Shown here in pieces: positions 46,422 to 53,824 of a stretch of DNA of 64,000 nt. A program made the position numbers and the translations under genes. The notes beneath the pieces are model-generated. The model was not told the origin of the DNA. It saw only the letters and a list, made by a program, of their open reading frames with translations, and searched no databases. The stretch comes from Mycobacterium numidiamassiliense (lineage in GTDB: Bacteria > Actinomycetota > Actinomycetes > Mycobacteriales > Mycobacteriaceae). Every line of letters begins with the position of its first letter. Position 1 is the stretch's first letter. The stretch is from NCBI RefSeq assembly GCF_900157365.1, contig NZ_FUEZ01000004.1, positions 855,066 to 919,065 of the forward strand, in the 5' to 3' direction.

Positions 46422-47496
46422 CTCACCTGAGGAAGCCGCCTTTCGGGGACGGCTGCGCTCGTGGCTTTCGGTGCACGCCAAGAGGTTTTCCGGTTCGGGT
46501 GATGAGTATTGGGCTCGTCAGGCCGAGTGGCATCAGGCCCTGTATAGGGAGGGCTTCTTCGGGCTGTCCTGGCCGCGCGAATACGGCGGCCAGGAGTTGG
46601 CGCCGGTATACGACGTCATCGTCGACGAAGAGCTGGCGCGCGCCGGTGCTCCACCAAGGCCCAGTGTCGGCTACCTGGTCCACGGCATCGGCCGGTACGC
46701 CAGCGACGAACTGCGGCAACGGTTTCTGCCCGGCATCCTGAACGGCACCGAACGGTGGTGCCAGGGCTTCAGCGAGCCCGGCGCCGGCTCGGACCTGGCG
46801 TCGTTGACCACCAGCGCGCGCCTCGAGGGCGACACCTATGTGATCAACGGCCACAAGATCTGGACCAGCTACTCCGACGTCGCGGACTACTGCCTGCTGT
46901 TGGCTCGCACCGATCCCGACGCCAAACGGCATCGCGGTCTGTCGGCGTTCGTGCTCGAGATGAAACAGCCCGGCGTGCAGCAGCGTCCGCTTCAAATGAT
47001 CAATGGCGTGACCAACGAATTCGGCCAGGTCTTCTTCGACGACGCAAAGGTGCCTGCGGACCGTATGGTCGGCAATCCCGGCGACGGCTGGGCTGTGGCC
47101 ATGACGGTCGTCGGACACGAGCGGGAGCCGTCGACGCTGGGGTATGCGGCGCGATACGGCAAGCTTGTCCGAAGCATGCTGGCTCGCAACGTTGGTGAGG
47201 TGCCCGAGGAACTCGCCTGGGCGGCAATAGAATCCGAGATGCTAACTCACCACGTCCGGCGGCGGCTCTCCGAGCAGCTGGACGGGGTCTCGCATGGCTC
47301 GGAAGGATCACTCGACAAGCTACTGATGACCTGGGTCGAGCAGTCCGTCGGGCACGCCGCGTTGGCGGTCACCGGGACGCGTGATCCAGACCTGCTGAGC
47401 GCCTATCTGTACAGCCGCGCGCAAAGCGTCATGGGCGGGACATCGCAGATACAGAAGAACATCATCGCTTCGCGAATCTTGGGATTGGGAGTCTGA
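46408..47496 (+). CDS. Acyl-CoA dehydrogenase, long subunit
   Basis: 362 residues with FAD and substrate motifs: GLSWPREYGGQELAPVYDVI, QGFSEPGAGSDLASLTTSA, GHKIWTSYSDVADYCLLL and, at the C-terminus, SVMGGTSQIQKNIIASRILGLG. Start TTG 46408 behind GGAGATCG, inside the end of the previous gene. With its partner it probably forms a heteromeric dehydrogenase for a cyclic or branched acyl-CoA. Confidence 0.92.
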   Translation: MDFRDSPEEAAFRGRLRSWLSVHAKRFSGSGDEYWARQAEWHQALYREGFFGLSWPREYGGQELAPVYDVIVDEELARAGAPPRPSVGYLVHGIGRYASDELRQRFLPGILNGTERWCQGFSEPGAGSDLASLTTSARLEGDTYVINGHKIWTSYSDVADYCLLLARTDPDAKRHRGLSAFVLEMKQPGVQQRPLQMINGVTNEFGQVFFDDAKVPADRMVGNPGDGWAVAMTVVGHEREPSTLGYAARYGKLVRSMLARNVGEVPEELAWAAIESEMLTHHVRRRLSEQLDGVSHGSEGSLDKLLMTWVEQSVGHAALAVTGTRDPDLLSAYLYSRAQSVMGGTSQIQKNIIASRILGLGV

Positions 47497-47497
47497 C

Positions 47498-48265
47498 GTG
47501 TACGACATGCCTGCTGAAATCGACGTCCGGGCCGACGGGGCGCTGCGCATCATCACCCTGAACCGGCCGGATTCGCTGAATTCGGTCAACGACGACCTAC
47601 ACTCCGGGCTCGCGAAGATATGGCAGCGGCTGACCGACGACCCGACCGCCCGCGCGGCGGTGATTACCGGTGCCGGCAGGGCATTTTCGGCCGGCGGCGA
47701 TTTCGGTTATCTCGAGGAACTGGCGAACGACGCCGACCTGCGGGCCAAGACCATCCGGGACGGGCGCGAGATCGTGCTGGGCATGGCGCGGTGCCGAATT
47801 CCGGTGGTAGCGGCTGTGAATGGGCCCGCCGTTGGCCTGGGCTGCAGCCTGGTCGCGCTGAGCGACATCGTCTACATCGCCGAAGACGCCTACCTGGCCG
47901 ATCCACACGTGCAGGTGGGGCTGGTGGCCGCCGATGGCGGACCGCTGACCTGGCCGTTGCACATCAGTCTGCTGCTGGCCAAGGAATACGCGTTGACCGG
48001 CGCCCGGATCAAAGCGCAGCGCGCCGTCGAGCTCGGCCTGGCCAACCACGCCGTGGCCGACCCCGTTGCGGAGGCAATCGCCTGTGCCAAAAAAATTTTG
48101 GAGCTGCCCCAGCAGGCTGTCGAGAGCACCAAGCGGGTGCTCAATATTCATCTTGAGCGCGCGGTGCTCGCCAGCCTCGACTATGCCCTCTCGGCCGAGA
48201 GCCAGTCGTTTTTGACCGAGGACTTTCGGGCCAACGTCGCCAAGTTCAACGCAGCAAAAAACTGA
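47498..48265 (+). CDS. Enoyl-CoA hydratase/isomerase
   Basis: 255 residues of the crotonase family. Oxyanion-hole segments TGAGRAFSAGGDFGYLEEL and NGPAVGLGCSLVALSDIVY are present; the usual second catalytic Glu position falls in HVQVGLVAADGG, where an Asp is found instead. The fold could act as hydratase, isomerase or hydrolase. GTG 47498 is one base after the previous stop. Last gene of the ligase operon. Confidence 0.88.
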   Translation: MYDMPAEIDVRADGALRIITLNRPDSLNSVNDDLHSGLAKIWQRLTDDPTARAAVITGAGRAFSAGGDFGYLEELANDADLRAKTIRDGREIVLGMARCRIPVVAAVNGPAVGLGCSLVALSDIVYIAEDAYLADPHVQVGLVAADGGPLTWPLHISLLLAKEYALTGARIKAQRAVELGLANHAVADPVAEAIACAKKILELPQQAVESTKRVLNIHLERAVLASLDYALSAESQSFLTEDFRANVAKFNAAKN

Positions 48266-48305
48266 GCCGCAATCGCGGCCCAGTCCTTTGCGTGCTTTGC
48301 TGCGA

Positions 48306-48548
48306 TCAGCTCTTGGCGGCGGCCTTTTGGCGGGCCTCTGCCGTCTTCTCAGCCGCACGTGACGCTTCGGCCTGGGCCTCTTTCTTGGCCACGTCGCGCT
48401 GAGCCTGAGCCTTGTCCTGCTGGGCACGGCCTTCCTTGCGGAGACCTTCGTGGCTGATCAGGATGCCGAGGATTTCCTTGGTCTTCCCGATCGCGTCCTC
48501 AACGATGCCCTTGATGCCTTCGACGAGTCCATTGTCGCGCTCACTCAT
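48306..48548 (-). CDS. CsbD-like / microaggregate-binding small protein
   Basis: 80 residues, starting MSERDNGLVEGIKGIVEDAI, then GKTKEILGILISHEGLRKEG and a long Ala/Lys/Glu/Gln-rich helix (KAQAQRDVAKKEAQAEASRA). This is the mycobacterial CsbD-like (mbp-1) family, soluble and highly charged, often stress-induced. ATG 48546-48548 behind GAAGGGAG was chosen over an upstream in-frame start. Function unknown. Confidence 0.8.
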   Translation of the reverse strand: MSERDNGLVEGIKGIVEDAIGKTKEILGILISHEGLRKEGRAQQDKAQAQRDVAKKEAQAEASRAAEKTAEARQKAAAKS

Positions 48549-48872
48549 ATTGAGCTCCCTTCCTGAAGTTACCGGTCTAGTGATCCGTACCCCGCGAGAG
48601 TGGCGCGCCAACGCTTATACCGATGCCATTGGTGTGGCCTCGGTCACCCCGGCCCTCTACCTGCGCCGCGGCGAAGCCACGGTGCGTTGTGGCTAGCAGC
48701 GTTCGGCGTGTCGGGCAGGTGTGTCGCGGTGACCGCCAGTCGCGATCGCCGACTTCGCGCGGCCGTCGCGCCAAGTGCCGAGCGTCTAGTCCTTCGCCAG
48801 GAACCGCACAGTTTCTCCACCGCGTGGTCGATGGTGACGCCGCCCGCCCCGCCGTGCAGCTCTGCTGGGATG
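48549..48872. other. Intergenic stretch without a recognised gene
   Basis: The 324 bases between the CsbD-like gene and the end of the prolyl iminopeptidase carry only short overlapping frames with no family-like content and no ribosome sites. No repeat, tRNA or strong hairpin was recognised. It marks the right end of the catabolic insert against the backbone gene. Confidence 0.5.
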
Positions 48873-49745
48873 TCAAACCTTGTCGTGGTGCCGCAGGAAA
48901 TCACGCATCACCGCATCGAAGCGCTCTGGCTCCTCGATGAACGGCATGTGCGCGCTCGACTCGAACAACTCAAACCGTGAGCCGGCGATGCGCTGGTGCA
49001 TTTCCCGCATGTGTTCCGGCACGCATTCGTCGTAGCGGCCCGCGACGATCAGCGTCGGCAGGGCGATCTCGGTCAACCGGTCGAACACGTCCCAGTCCCG
49101 GACGGTCCCGACGATGTGAAAGTCGCTGGGCCCGAACATCGTTTCGAAAATCTCGGTTCCCATGCGCCGAAAGGCATCCTCGAGCTCTGCGGGCCAGGGG
49201 CGGACGCGGCACAGATAGGTCTCATTCCACGTGCGGATGGCGGCCTGGTATTCGGCGGAGTAGGTCGTGCCCGCGGCTTCGTGACGATCGATGGCGGATT
49301 GGGTCGCCGGATCCAGCTCGGATTTCAAGCGGGTCACCATGTCCGCGAAGAGCGGTATCGACGCGATGCTGTTGGAGATGGTGAGGCTGACGGCCGCGGG
49401 CGCCGCATCCAGGGCGTACTGCTGCGCCAGCATTCCGCCCCAGGAGTTCCCGAAGATGTGAAACCTGCTCAGCCCCAGCTCTTTTACCACCGCGTCCATT
49501 TCGGCGACCGAGCGTTTCATCGTCCACAAAGCCGGGTCCGACGGGCGTTCGGAGTTCCCGCAGCCCAGCTGGTCCCAGAAAATCACCTCCCGCTCGCCGG
49601 CCAATCGCTCCAGCGAGCGTATGTAGTTGTGCGGGAGTCCGGGGCCGCCGTGAACGGCAAGTAGCGGGCGACCGGCGCCAGCGCCAACCCGCTTGAACCA
49701 GACATTTCCGCCCGGGACCGCGACTGTTCCCTCCAGCTGAGCCAT
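48873..49745 (-). CDS. pip: Alpha/beta hydrolase, proline iminopeptidase-like (S33)
   Basis: 290 residues. S33 features: LLAVHGGPGLPHNYI (HGGP oxyanion motif), IFWDQLGCGNSERP, the nucleophile elbow IFGNSWGGMLAQQYA, Asp in VAGRYDECVPEH and His in SSAHMPFIEEP. It removes N-terminal proline or acts on related small esters. ATG 49743-49745 chosen; the frame runs further upstream through non-family sequence. It matches Rv0840c, so it marks the return of the backbone after the catabolic insert. Confidence 0.88.
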   Translation of the reverse strand: MAQLEGTVAVPGGNVWFKRVGAGAGRPLLAVHGGPGLPHNYIRSLERLAGEREVIFWDQLGCGNSERPSDPALWTMKRSVAEMDAVVKELGLSRFHIFGNSWGGMLAQQYALDAAPAAVSLTISNSIASIPLFADMVTRLKSELDPATQSAIDRHEAAGTTYSAEYQAAIRTWNETYLCRVRPWPAELEDAFRRMGTEIFETMFGPSDFHIVGTVRDWDVFDRLTEIALPTLIVAGRYDECVPEHMREMHQRIAGSRFELFESSAHMPFIEEPERFDAVMRDFLRHHDKV

Positions 49746-49893
49746 GGCTAGCGGTGCCTCCTGATTGGTTGGTAAGCCCCCAGCAGAATGCCACGATCCG
49801 CTGCCGCTATATGCGACGAAGCAGGCCCCCGCGAGCGGGCGGTTCACCCAGCCTGCGGGACCGGCCTTCTTGCGACGCGGACTCTCGTACTGA

Positions 49894-49908
49894 GAGAATA
49901 ATGTTCTC
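49894..49908. promoter_or_regulatory. Operator-like palindrome directly before the MeaB gene
   Basis: GAGAATA-A-TGTTCTC, one base pair short of a perfect palindrome, ends on the base before ATG 49909. It matches the 15-bp palindrome at 44049-44063 in 14 or 13 positions depending on orientation. Bound protein here would cover the start of transcription or translation. Confidence 0.65.
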
Positions 49909-50787
49909 ATGACCATCGCCGACCTGATCACGGGAGCGCGCAACGGATCTCAACGCGCGGTGGGCCGGCTGCTTAGCCTCGTCGAGGGCGAGCGACGCGA
50001 CGAGGTGCTGGCCGCGATCGACCCCTCATCGGTACGTGTCGTCGGCATCACCGGGCCCCCGGGCGCGGGCAAGTCGACGACAATCGCGGCTTTGGTCGGC
50101 GCCTACCGGGAACGCGGGTGCCGGGTGGCCGTGCTGGCCGTGGACCCGTCGTCGCCGTTCAGCGGCGGAGCGCTGCTGGGCGATCGAATTCGAATGGCTG
50201 CGCACATCAATGATGCCGATGTGCTGATCCGATCGGTGGCTAGCCGGGGCCATCTCGGCGGGCTGGCCGCTGCCGTTCCGGCTGCCATCAGCCTGCTGGG
50301 CTCGATCGGTTATGACGTAGTCCTGCTGGAAACCGTCGGAGTGGGGCAGTCCGAGATTGAGATTGCCGCTGTGGCTGATCCGACCATCGTCATCCTCAAC
50401 CCCGGGGCGGGTGACGCGGTGCAGGCCGCGAAGGCGGGTGTCCTGGAAGTCGCCGACATTGTCGCGGTGAACAAGGCCGACCGCGACGGCGCCGAACAGA
50501 CCGTGCGCGACTTGCGCGCCGAAACGACGGCCCCGATCGTCAGCCTCATCGCCGCGCGCGGAGAAGGCGTGGCGGACCTGCTGGCCGCCATCGACGACCA
50601 TCACCGCACCGACAGCCGGGCCCGGCGGCTGGCCCGCGCCCGGGCGCAGATCCTTTCCTTGGCACAGACCCGACTGCGCACCCGGCCTGATCTCGACCGG
50701 CTTGCCGAGGCGGTGGTCGACGGCCAGGACAACCCCTATGCGGCGGCTGAACGTCTGCTTTTGCCGCCCGCTCAACCACAGGATTGA
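49909..50787 (+). CDS. meaB: MeaB/ArgK-type G-protein chaperone of B12-dependent mutase
   Basis: 292 residues. P-loop GITGPPGAGKSTTIAALVGA, switch and Mg motifs VDPSSPFSGGALLGDRIRM, VLLETVGVGQSE and the base-recognition motif VNKADRDGAEQTVRDLRAE are all present. Such GTPases load adenosylcobalamin into and protect methylmalonyl-CoA-type mutases. It is 12 kb from the mutase genes (36467-38469), but its operator matches that of the ligase operon, tying it to that pathway. ATG 49909. Confidence 0.93.
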   Translation: MTIADLITGARNGSQRAVGRLLSLVEGERRDEVLAAIDPSSVRVVGITGPPGAGKSTTIAALVGAYRERGCRVAVLAVDPSSPFSGGALLGDRIRMAAHINDADVLIRSVASRGHLGGLAAAVPAAISLLGSIGYDVVLLETVGVGQSEIEIAAVADPTIVILNPGAGDAVQAAKAGVLEVADIVAVNKADRDGAEQTVRDLRAETTAPIVSLIAARGEGVADLLAAIDDHHRTDSRARRLARARAQILSLAQTRLRTRPDLDRLAEAVVDGQDNPYAAAERLLLPPAQPQD

Positions 50788-50788
50788 C

Positions 50789-50838
50789 GCGGGCGGGGGA
50801 CAGCCCGCCGCCCTGAGTGTCCCCCGATCGGGGGACAC
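50789..50838. other. Overlapping hairpins with complementary loop and arm
   Basis: GCGGGC (50789-50794) pairs with GCCCGC (50803-50808) around the loop GGGGGACA (50795-50802). Downstream, GTGTCCCCC (50817-50825) pairs with GGGGGACAC (50830-50838) around GATC. The first loop is also fully complementary to TGTCCCCC of the second stem, so alternative or kissing structures are possible. It follows the meaB stop and lacks a T-tract, so it may be a terminator-like or regulatory RNA element. Confidence 0.5.
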
Positions 50839-50942
50839 CGGCGTTCATCACGTTTGCGGACCGATCGGCGGAGGTTTGCCCAGCTAAATCGCCCTACCTT
50901 GAGGTGGTGTTCAGATCCAACGCCAGCGAGGAGAACGGGCAG

Positions 50943-51848
50943 ATGACTTCCACAACGGAGCAGTCGGCGACAGTGATGAGCGAGCAGTTGGAGCTGTACC
51001 GCCGCATGTGGGTGTTGCGACTGGTCGACATGGCACTGCAGGAGCTGCGCATCGACGGTCTACTCAAGGAGCCCGTCGAGGCCGGGTTCGGACAAGAGGC
51101 CGTGGCTGTCGGCGCCACCGTAGCACTGCGGCCGGGCGACGCCATGACAACCAGCATTCCGCACCTGCTGCACGCCCACCGGGCCGCGATCGGCCTGCCG
51201 CTGGGCCCGTCGATCGCCGAGATGATCGGCTCGGGTGCGGCAGACAGCGCGCGTGACGCGGTCCTTAACCGCGAATTGTCCCCGCTTTCAGGCAGTTTGG
51301 CGCAATCGGCGCTGCTGGCCGTGGGCCGGGCCTACGCGAACTGGCTGGCCGAGGAGGGCAAGGTGACGGTCTGCGTCATCGGCGACCACGAGGTGAACAG
51401 CGACGACTTCGCCGAAATCGTCAACGCCGCCGTGTTGTGGCGCCTTCCGGTGGTGTTCGTCGTCGAGAACACCCGCTTCGCGCGCAATACGTGCACGGAC
51501 AGGGCCCTACACGAGCGCATCGGGATGCCCGTCCTGTCGGTCGACGGCAATGACGTTGACGCGGTTCGGGACTGCGTCGCCACAGCGCTTCGGCGTGCGA
51601 GCGACGACCAAGGCCCCACCCTCGTCCGGGCGGTCACCAACCGTGACAACCATGTCCACAAGGTCGACCCGTTGGTCTTCGCCCGGCAGCAGCTGATCGA
51701 CGCCGGCGTCAGCGTGGGACACCTGTACGAGGTGGAGCGCAGGGCTCGCTACCTGGTCGCTGAGGCGGAGGCATTTGCCAAGGCCACGCTGGTCGGCGCG
51801 GCACCGGAGTCCGTCAGGCAGCCAGAGCCGTGGCCGGCCGCTAGTTGA
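50943..51848 (+). CDS. E1-alpha-like (thiamine-diphosphate dehydrogenase) protein, Rv0843-like
   Basis: 301 residues with the fold of 2-oxoacid dehydrogenase E1 alpha: LYRRMWVLRLVDMALQELRI, EPVEAGFGQEAVAVGATVAL. The ThDP-binding motif is degenerate: GDG is GDH (VIGDHEVNSDD) and the Mg-ligand ENN is ENT (VVENTRFARNT). No E1 beta or E2 gene is nearby. This may be an inactive or repurposed homologue. ATG 50943 behind GGAGAACGGG; an in-frame GTG at 50817 would begin inside the hairpin. Its last bases overlap narL on the other strand. Confidence 0.8.
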   Translation: MTSTTEQSATVMSEQLELYRRMWVLRLVDMALQELRIDGLLKEPVEAGFGQEAVAVGATVALRPGDAMTTSIPHLLHAHRAAIGLPLGPSIAEMIGSGAADSARDAVLNRELSPLSGSLAQSALLAVGRAYANWLAEEGKVTVCVIGDHEVNSDDFAEIVNAAVLWRLPVVFVVENTRFARNTCTDRALHERIGMPVLSVDGNDVDAVRDCVATALRRASDDQGPTLVRAVTNRDNHVHKVDPLVFARQQLIDAGVSVGHLYEVERRARYLVAEAEAFAKATLVGAAPESVRQPEPWPAAS

Positions 51849-52494
51849 GCAGCCCTTGGCGCATCGCCTCGGCAACAGCCGCCGCGCGATCGCTGACCCC
51901 GAGCTTTTCGTAGAGCCGCTGGACATGCGTTTTGACCGTTGACGGCGCCACGTACAGCTCACCGGCGATCGCAGGGATGCTTTGACCGCGCGCAATCCGA
52001 TTGAGCACCTCGCGCTCCCGTGCACTGAGCACGGGGGCGCTTGGTGCTGCGCGCTGACGAATCTGTGCGGTAAGACCTCCAACGAGCGAGGGGGCCACCA
52101 CGTCGTGACCCTGCGCGCAATCGAGCACGGCCTTGACGATTTCGCTGCGGGTCGAGTCCTTCAGCAAAAACCCGGCCGCGCCCTGCTGCAGCGCCTGATA
52201 CACGATCGCCGACTCGTCGTGCGCCGACAGCAGCAGCACGCGGGTCGCCAACTCGTTGATGCGCACCGCCGCGGCCACTTGGCCGCCATCCATCCCGGGC
52301 ATGCGGAAGTCGAGCAACGCGACATCGGGCAGATGCTCCTTGATCAACTCCAAGGCCGCCGTGCCGTCGTCCGCCTCACCGACGACATCCACCGCACCGC
52401 TCGACGACAGCGCGCGCACCACACCCTCGCGAAAAAGCGGGTGATCGTCGCCGACCACTACACGCACCTTGTCGGGCGTCGCTGGGCCGGCCAT
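51841..52494 (-). CDS. narL: NarL/LuxR-family response regulator
   Basis: 217 residues. Receiver domain with the acidic pair VVVGDDHPLFREGVV, phospho-acceptor Asp in DVALLDFRMPGMDG, Thr/Ser in LLLSAHDESA and Lys in GFLLKDSTRSE; C-terminal LuxR helix-turn-helix LSAREREVLNRIARGQS and VAPSTVKTHVQRLYEKLGV. It pairs with the divergent histidine kinase. Order and length match Rv0844c. ATG 52492-52494 chosen. Confidence 0.9.
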   Translation of the reverse strand: MAGPATPDKVRVVVGDDHPLFREGVVRALSSSGAVDVVGEADDGTAALELIKEHLPDVALLDFRMPGMDGGQVAAAVRINELATRVLLLSAHDESAIVYQALQQGAAGFLLKDSTRSEIVKAVLDCAQGHDVVAPSLVGGLTAQIRQRAAPSAPVLSAREREVLNRIARGQSIPAIAGELYVAPSTVKTHVQRLYEKLGVSDRAAAVAEAMRQGLLN

Positions 52495-52547
52495 GGCGGA
52501 GAGTTTAGCCGGTTCCAGCAAAAGCGCAGTGTGGGGTTCCGGGCAAC

Positions 52548-53810
52548 GTGATGCGCTTTTTCGCAGTTTGCTTCGGGGGAGCCCGCACCGATGAGTACGG
52601 TGATCGGGTGATCGATACCAGCGACGCAGAACTGCAGCGGGTGCGCAGGGTTCAGCAGCTGCGCTCGTATCGAATTGCCTCGGTGGTCCGCATCGGTGTG
52701 GTGGGACTCATGGTGGCCGCCATGATCATCGGCACGAAGCGATCCGAATGGCCGCAGCAGAGCATCTTGATCGTCGTCTACGCATTCATTGCCCTCTGCG
52801 CGGTTTCGCTGGCATTTTCTCCTTTTCATCAATGGGTCACGTTGGGCCAACTGGAGCCATTTGCTTTCACCGTTATCGACGTCGTCGCGTTGACGGTATT
52901 TCAGTTGTTGTCCACCAACGGGATTTATCCGTTGCTGATCATGACATTGCTGCCGATTCTGCTGGGCCTCGATGTCGACTCGCGGCGCGCGGCGGTGGTG
53001 CTGATCTTCTCCATGGTGGGCTTCGCGATCGCGGTGCTCCAGGACCCGGAGATGATCGACGACATCGGATGGTTCGAAGCCAGCTTCAGGTTCGTGCTCT
53101 ACGGATTCCTTTGTGCCACGGCCTTCGTCGCGGTTCGCATTGCCGAGCGGCACGTCCGCTCAATGGCCGGGCTGAGCGCGTTGCGGGAGGAATTGCTAGC
53201 CCAGACGATGACCGCGTCGGATGTGATGCAGCGCCGCATTTCGGAAACCATTCACGACGGACCGCTGCAGGACATCCTGGTGGTGCGGCAGGAGATGGTC
53301 GAATTGAAAGCGGCGTTTCCCGACGATGAGCGGGTCGAGCGCGCGCTTGCCGGCCTGCACGCCGCCTCACAGAGCCTGCGGCAGGCCACTTTCGAGTTGC
53401 ATCCGGCCGTTCTCGAGCAGGTCGGGTTGGGTGCGGCCGTGCAGCAGTTGGCCATCTACACCGCGGAGCGTTCCGGAATCGACGTCTCGACGGACATCGA
53501 TTACGGGGTCCGCAACGAGATCGACCCGATCCTGTTCGGCGTTGTCCGCGAACTGCTTTCCAATGTGGTGCACCACTCTCGGGCCAAGCACGCGTCGGTC
53601 ACGCTCGGCGTCACCGATCACACGTGTGTGCTGAACGTGTCCGACGACGGGGTGGGATTCGACAGCGAGACCATGGCACGCCGGCTTGGCGAGGGACACA
53701 TCGGTTTGGCGTCGCATCGCACGCGGGTGGACGCCGCCGGTGGAACGTTCGTCTTCCTCGATGTGGCCGAGGGTACGCACATCTGCGTGGAGATACCGTT
53801 GAAGCAGTGA
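52548..53810 (+). CDS. narS: Sensor histidine kinase (HPK7/NarX-like), partner of NarL
   Basis: 420 residues. Several hydrophobic spans occupy residues 45-215 (VVRIGVVGLMVAAMIIG; ILIVVYAFIALCAVSLAF; FTVIDVVALTVFQLL; AAVVLIFSMVGFAIAV; FVLYGFLCATAFVAV), then a coiled stretch and the phospho-acceptor His in ISETIHDGPLQDILVVRQ. The ATPase has LLSNVVHHSRAKHASV and VSDDGVGFD. It is divergent from narL with a 53-bp gap. Starts at 52551 or GTG 52608 are possible; the longer form is closest to the length of Rv0845. Confidence 0.88.
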   Translation: MMRFFAVCFGGARTDEYGDRVIDTSDAELQRVRRVQQLRSYRIASVVRIGVVGLMVAAMIIGTKRSEWPQQSILIVVYAFIALCAVSLAFSPFHQWVTLGQLEPFAFTVIDVVALTVFQLLSTNGIYPLLIMTLLPILLGLDVDSRRAAVVLIFSMVGFAIAVLQDPEMIDDIGWFEASFRFVLYGFLCATAFVAVRIAERHVRSMAGLSALREELLAQTMTASDVMQRRISETIHDGPLQDILVVRQEMVELKAAFPDDERVERALAGLHAASQSLRQATFELHPAVLEQVGLGAAVQQLAIYTAERSGIDVSTDIDYGVRNEIDPILFGVVRELLSNVVHHSRAKHASVTLGVTDHTCVLNVSDDGVGFDSETMARRLGEGHIGLASHRTRVDAAGGTFVFLDVAEGTHICVEIPLKQ

Positions 53811-53824
53811 CCCCGTCGGGCCCG

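Noticed and set aside
48577..48980. Several short frames in the gap after the CsbD-like gene.
   Set aside because: They overlap each other on both strands, lack ribosome sites and show no family-like composition.
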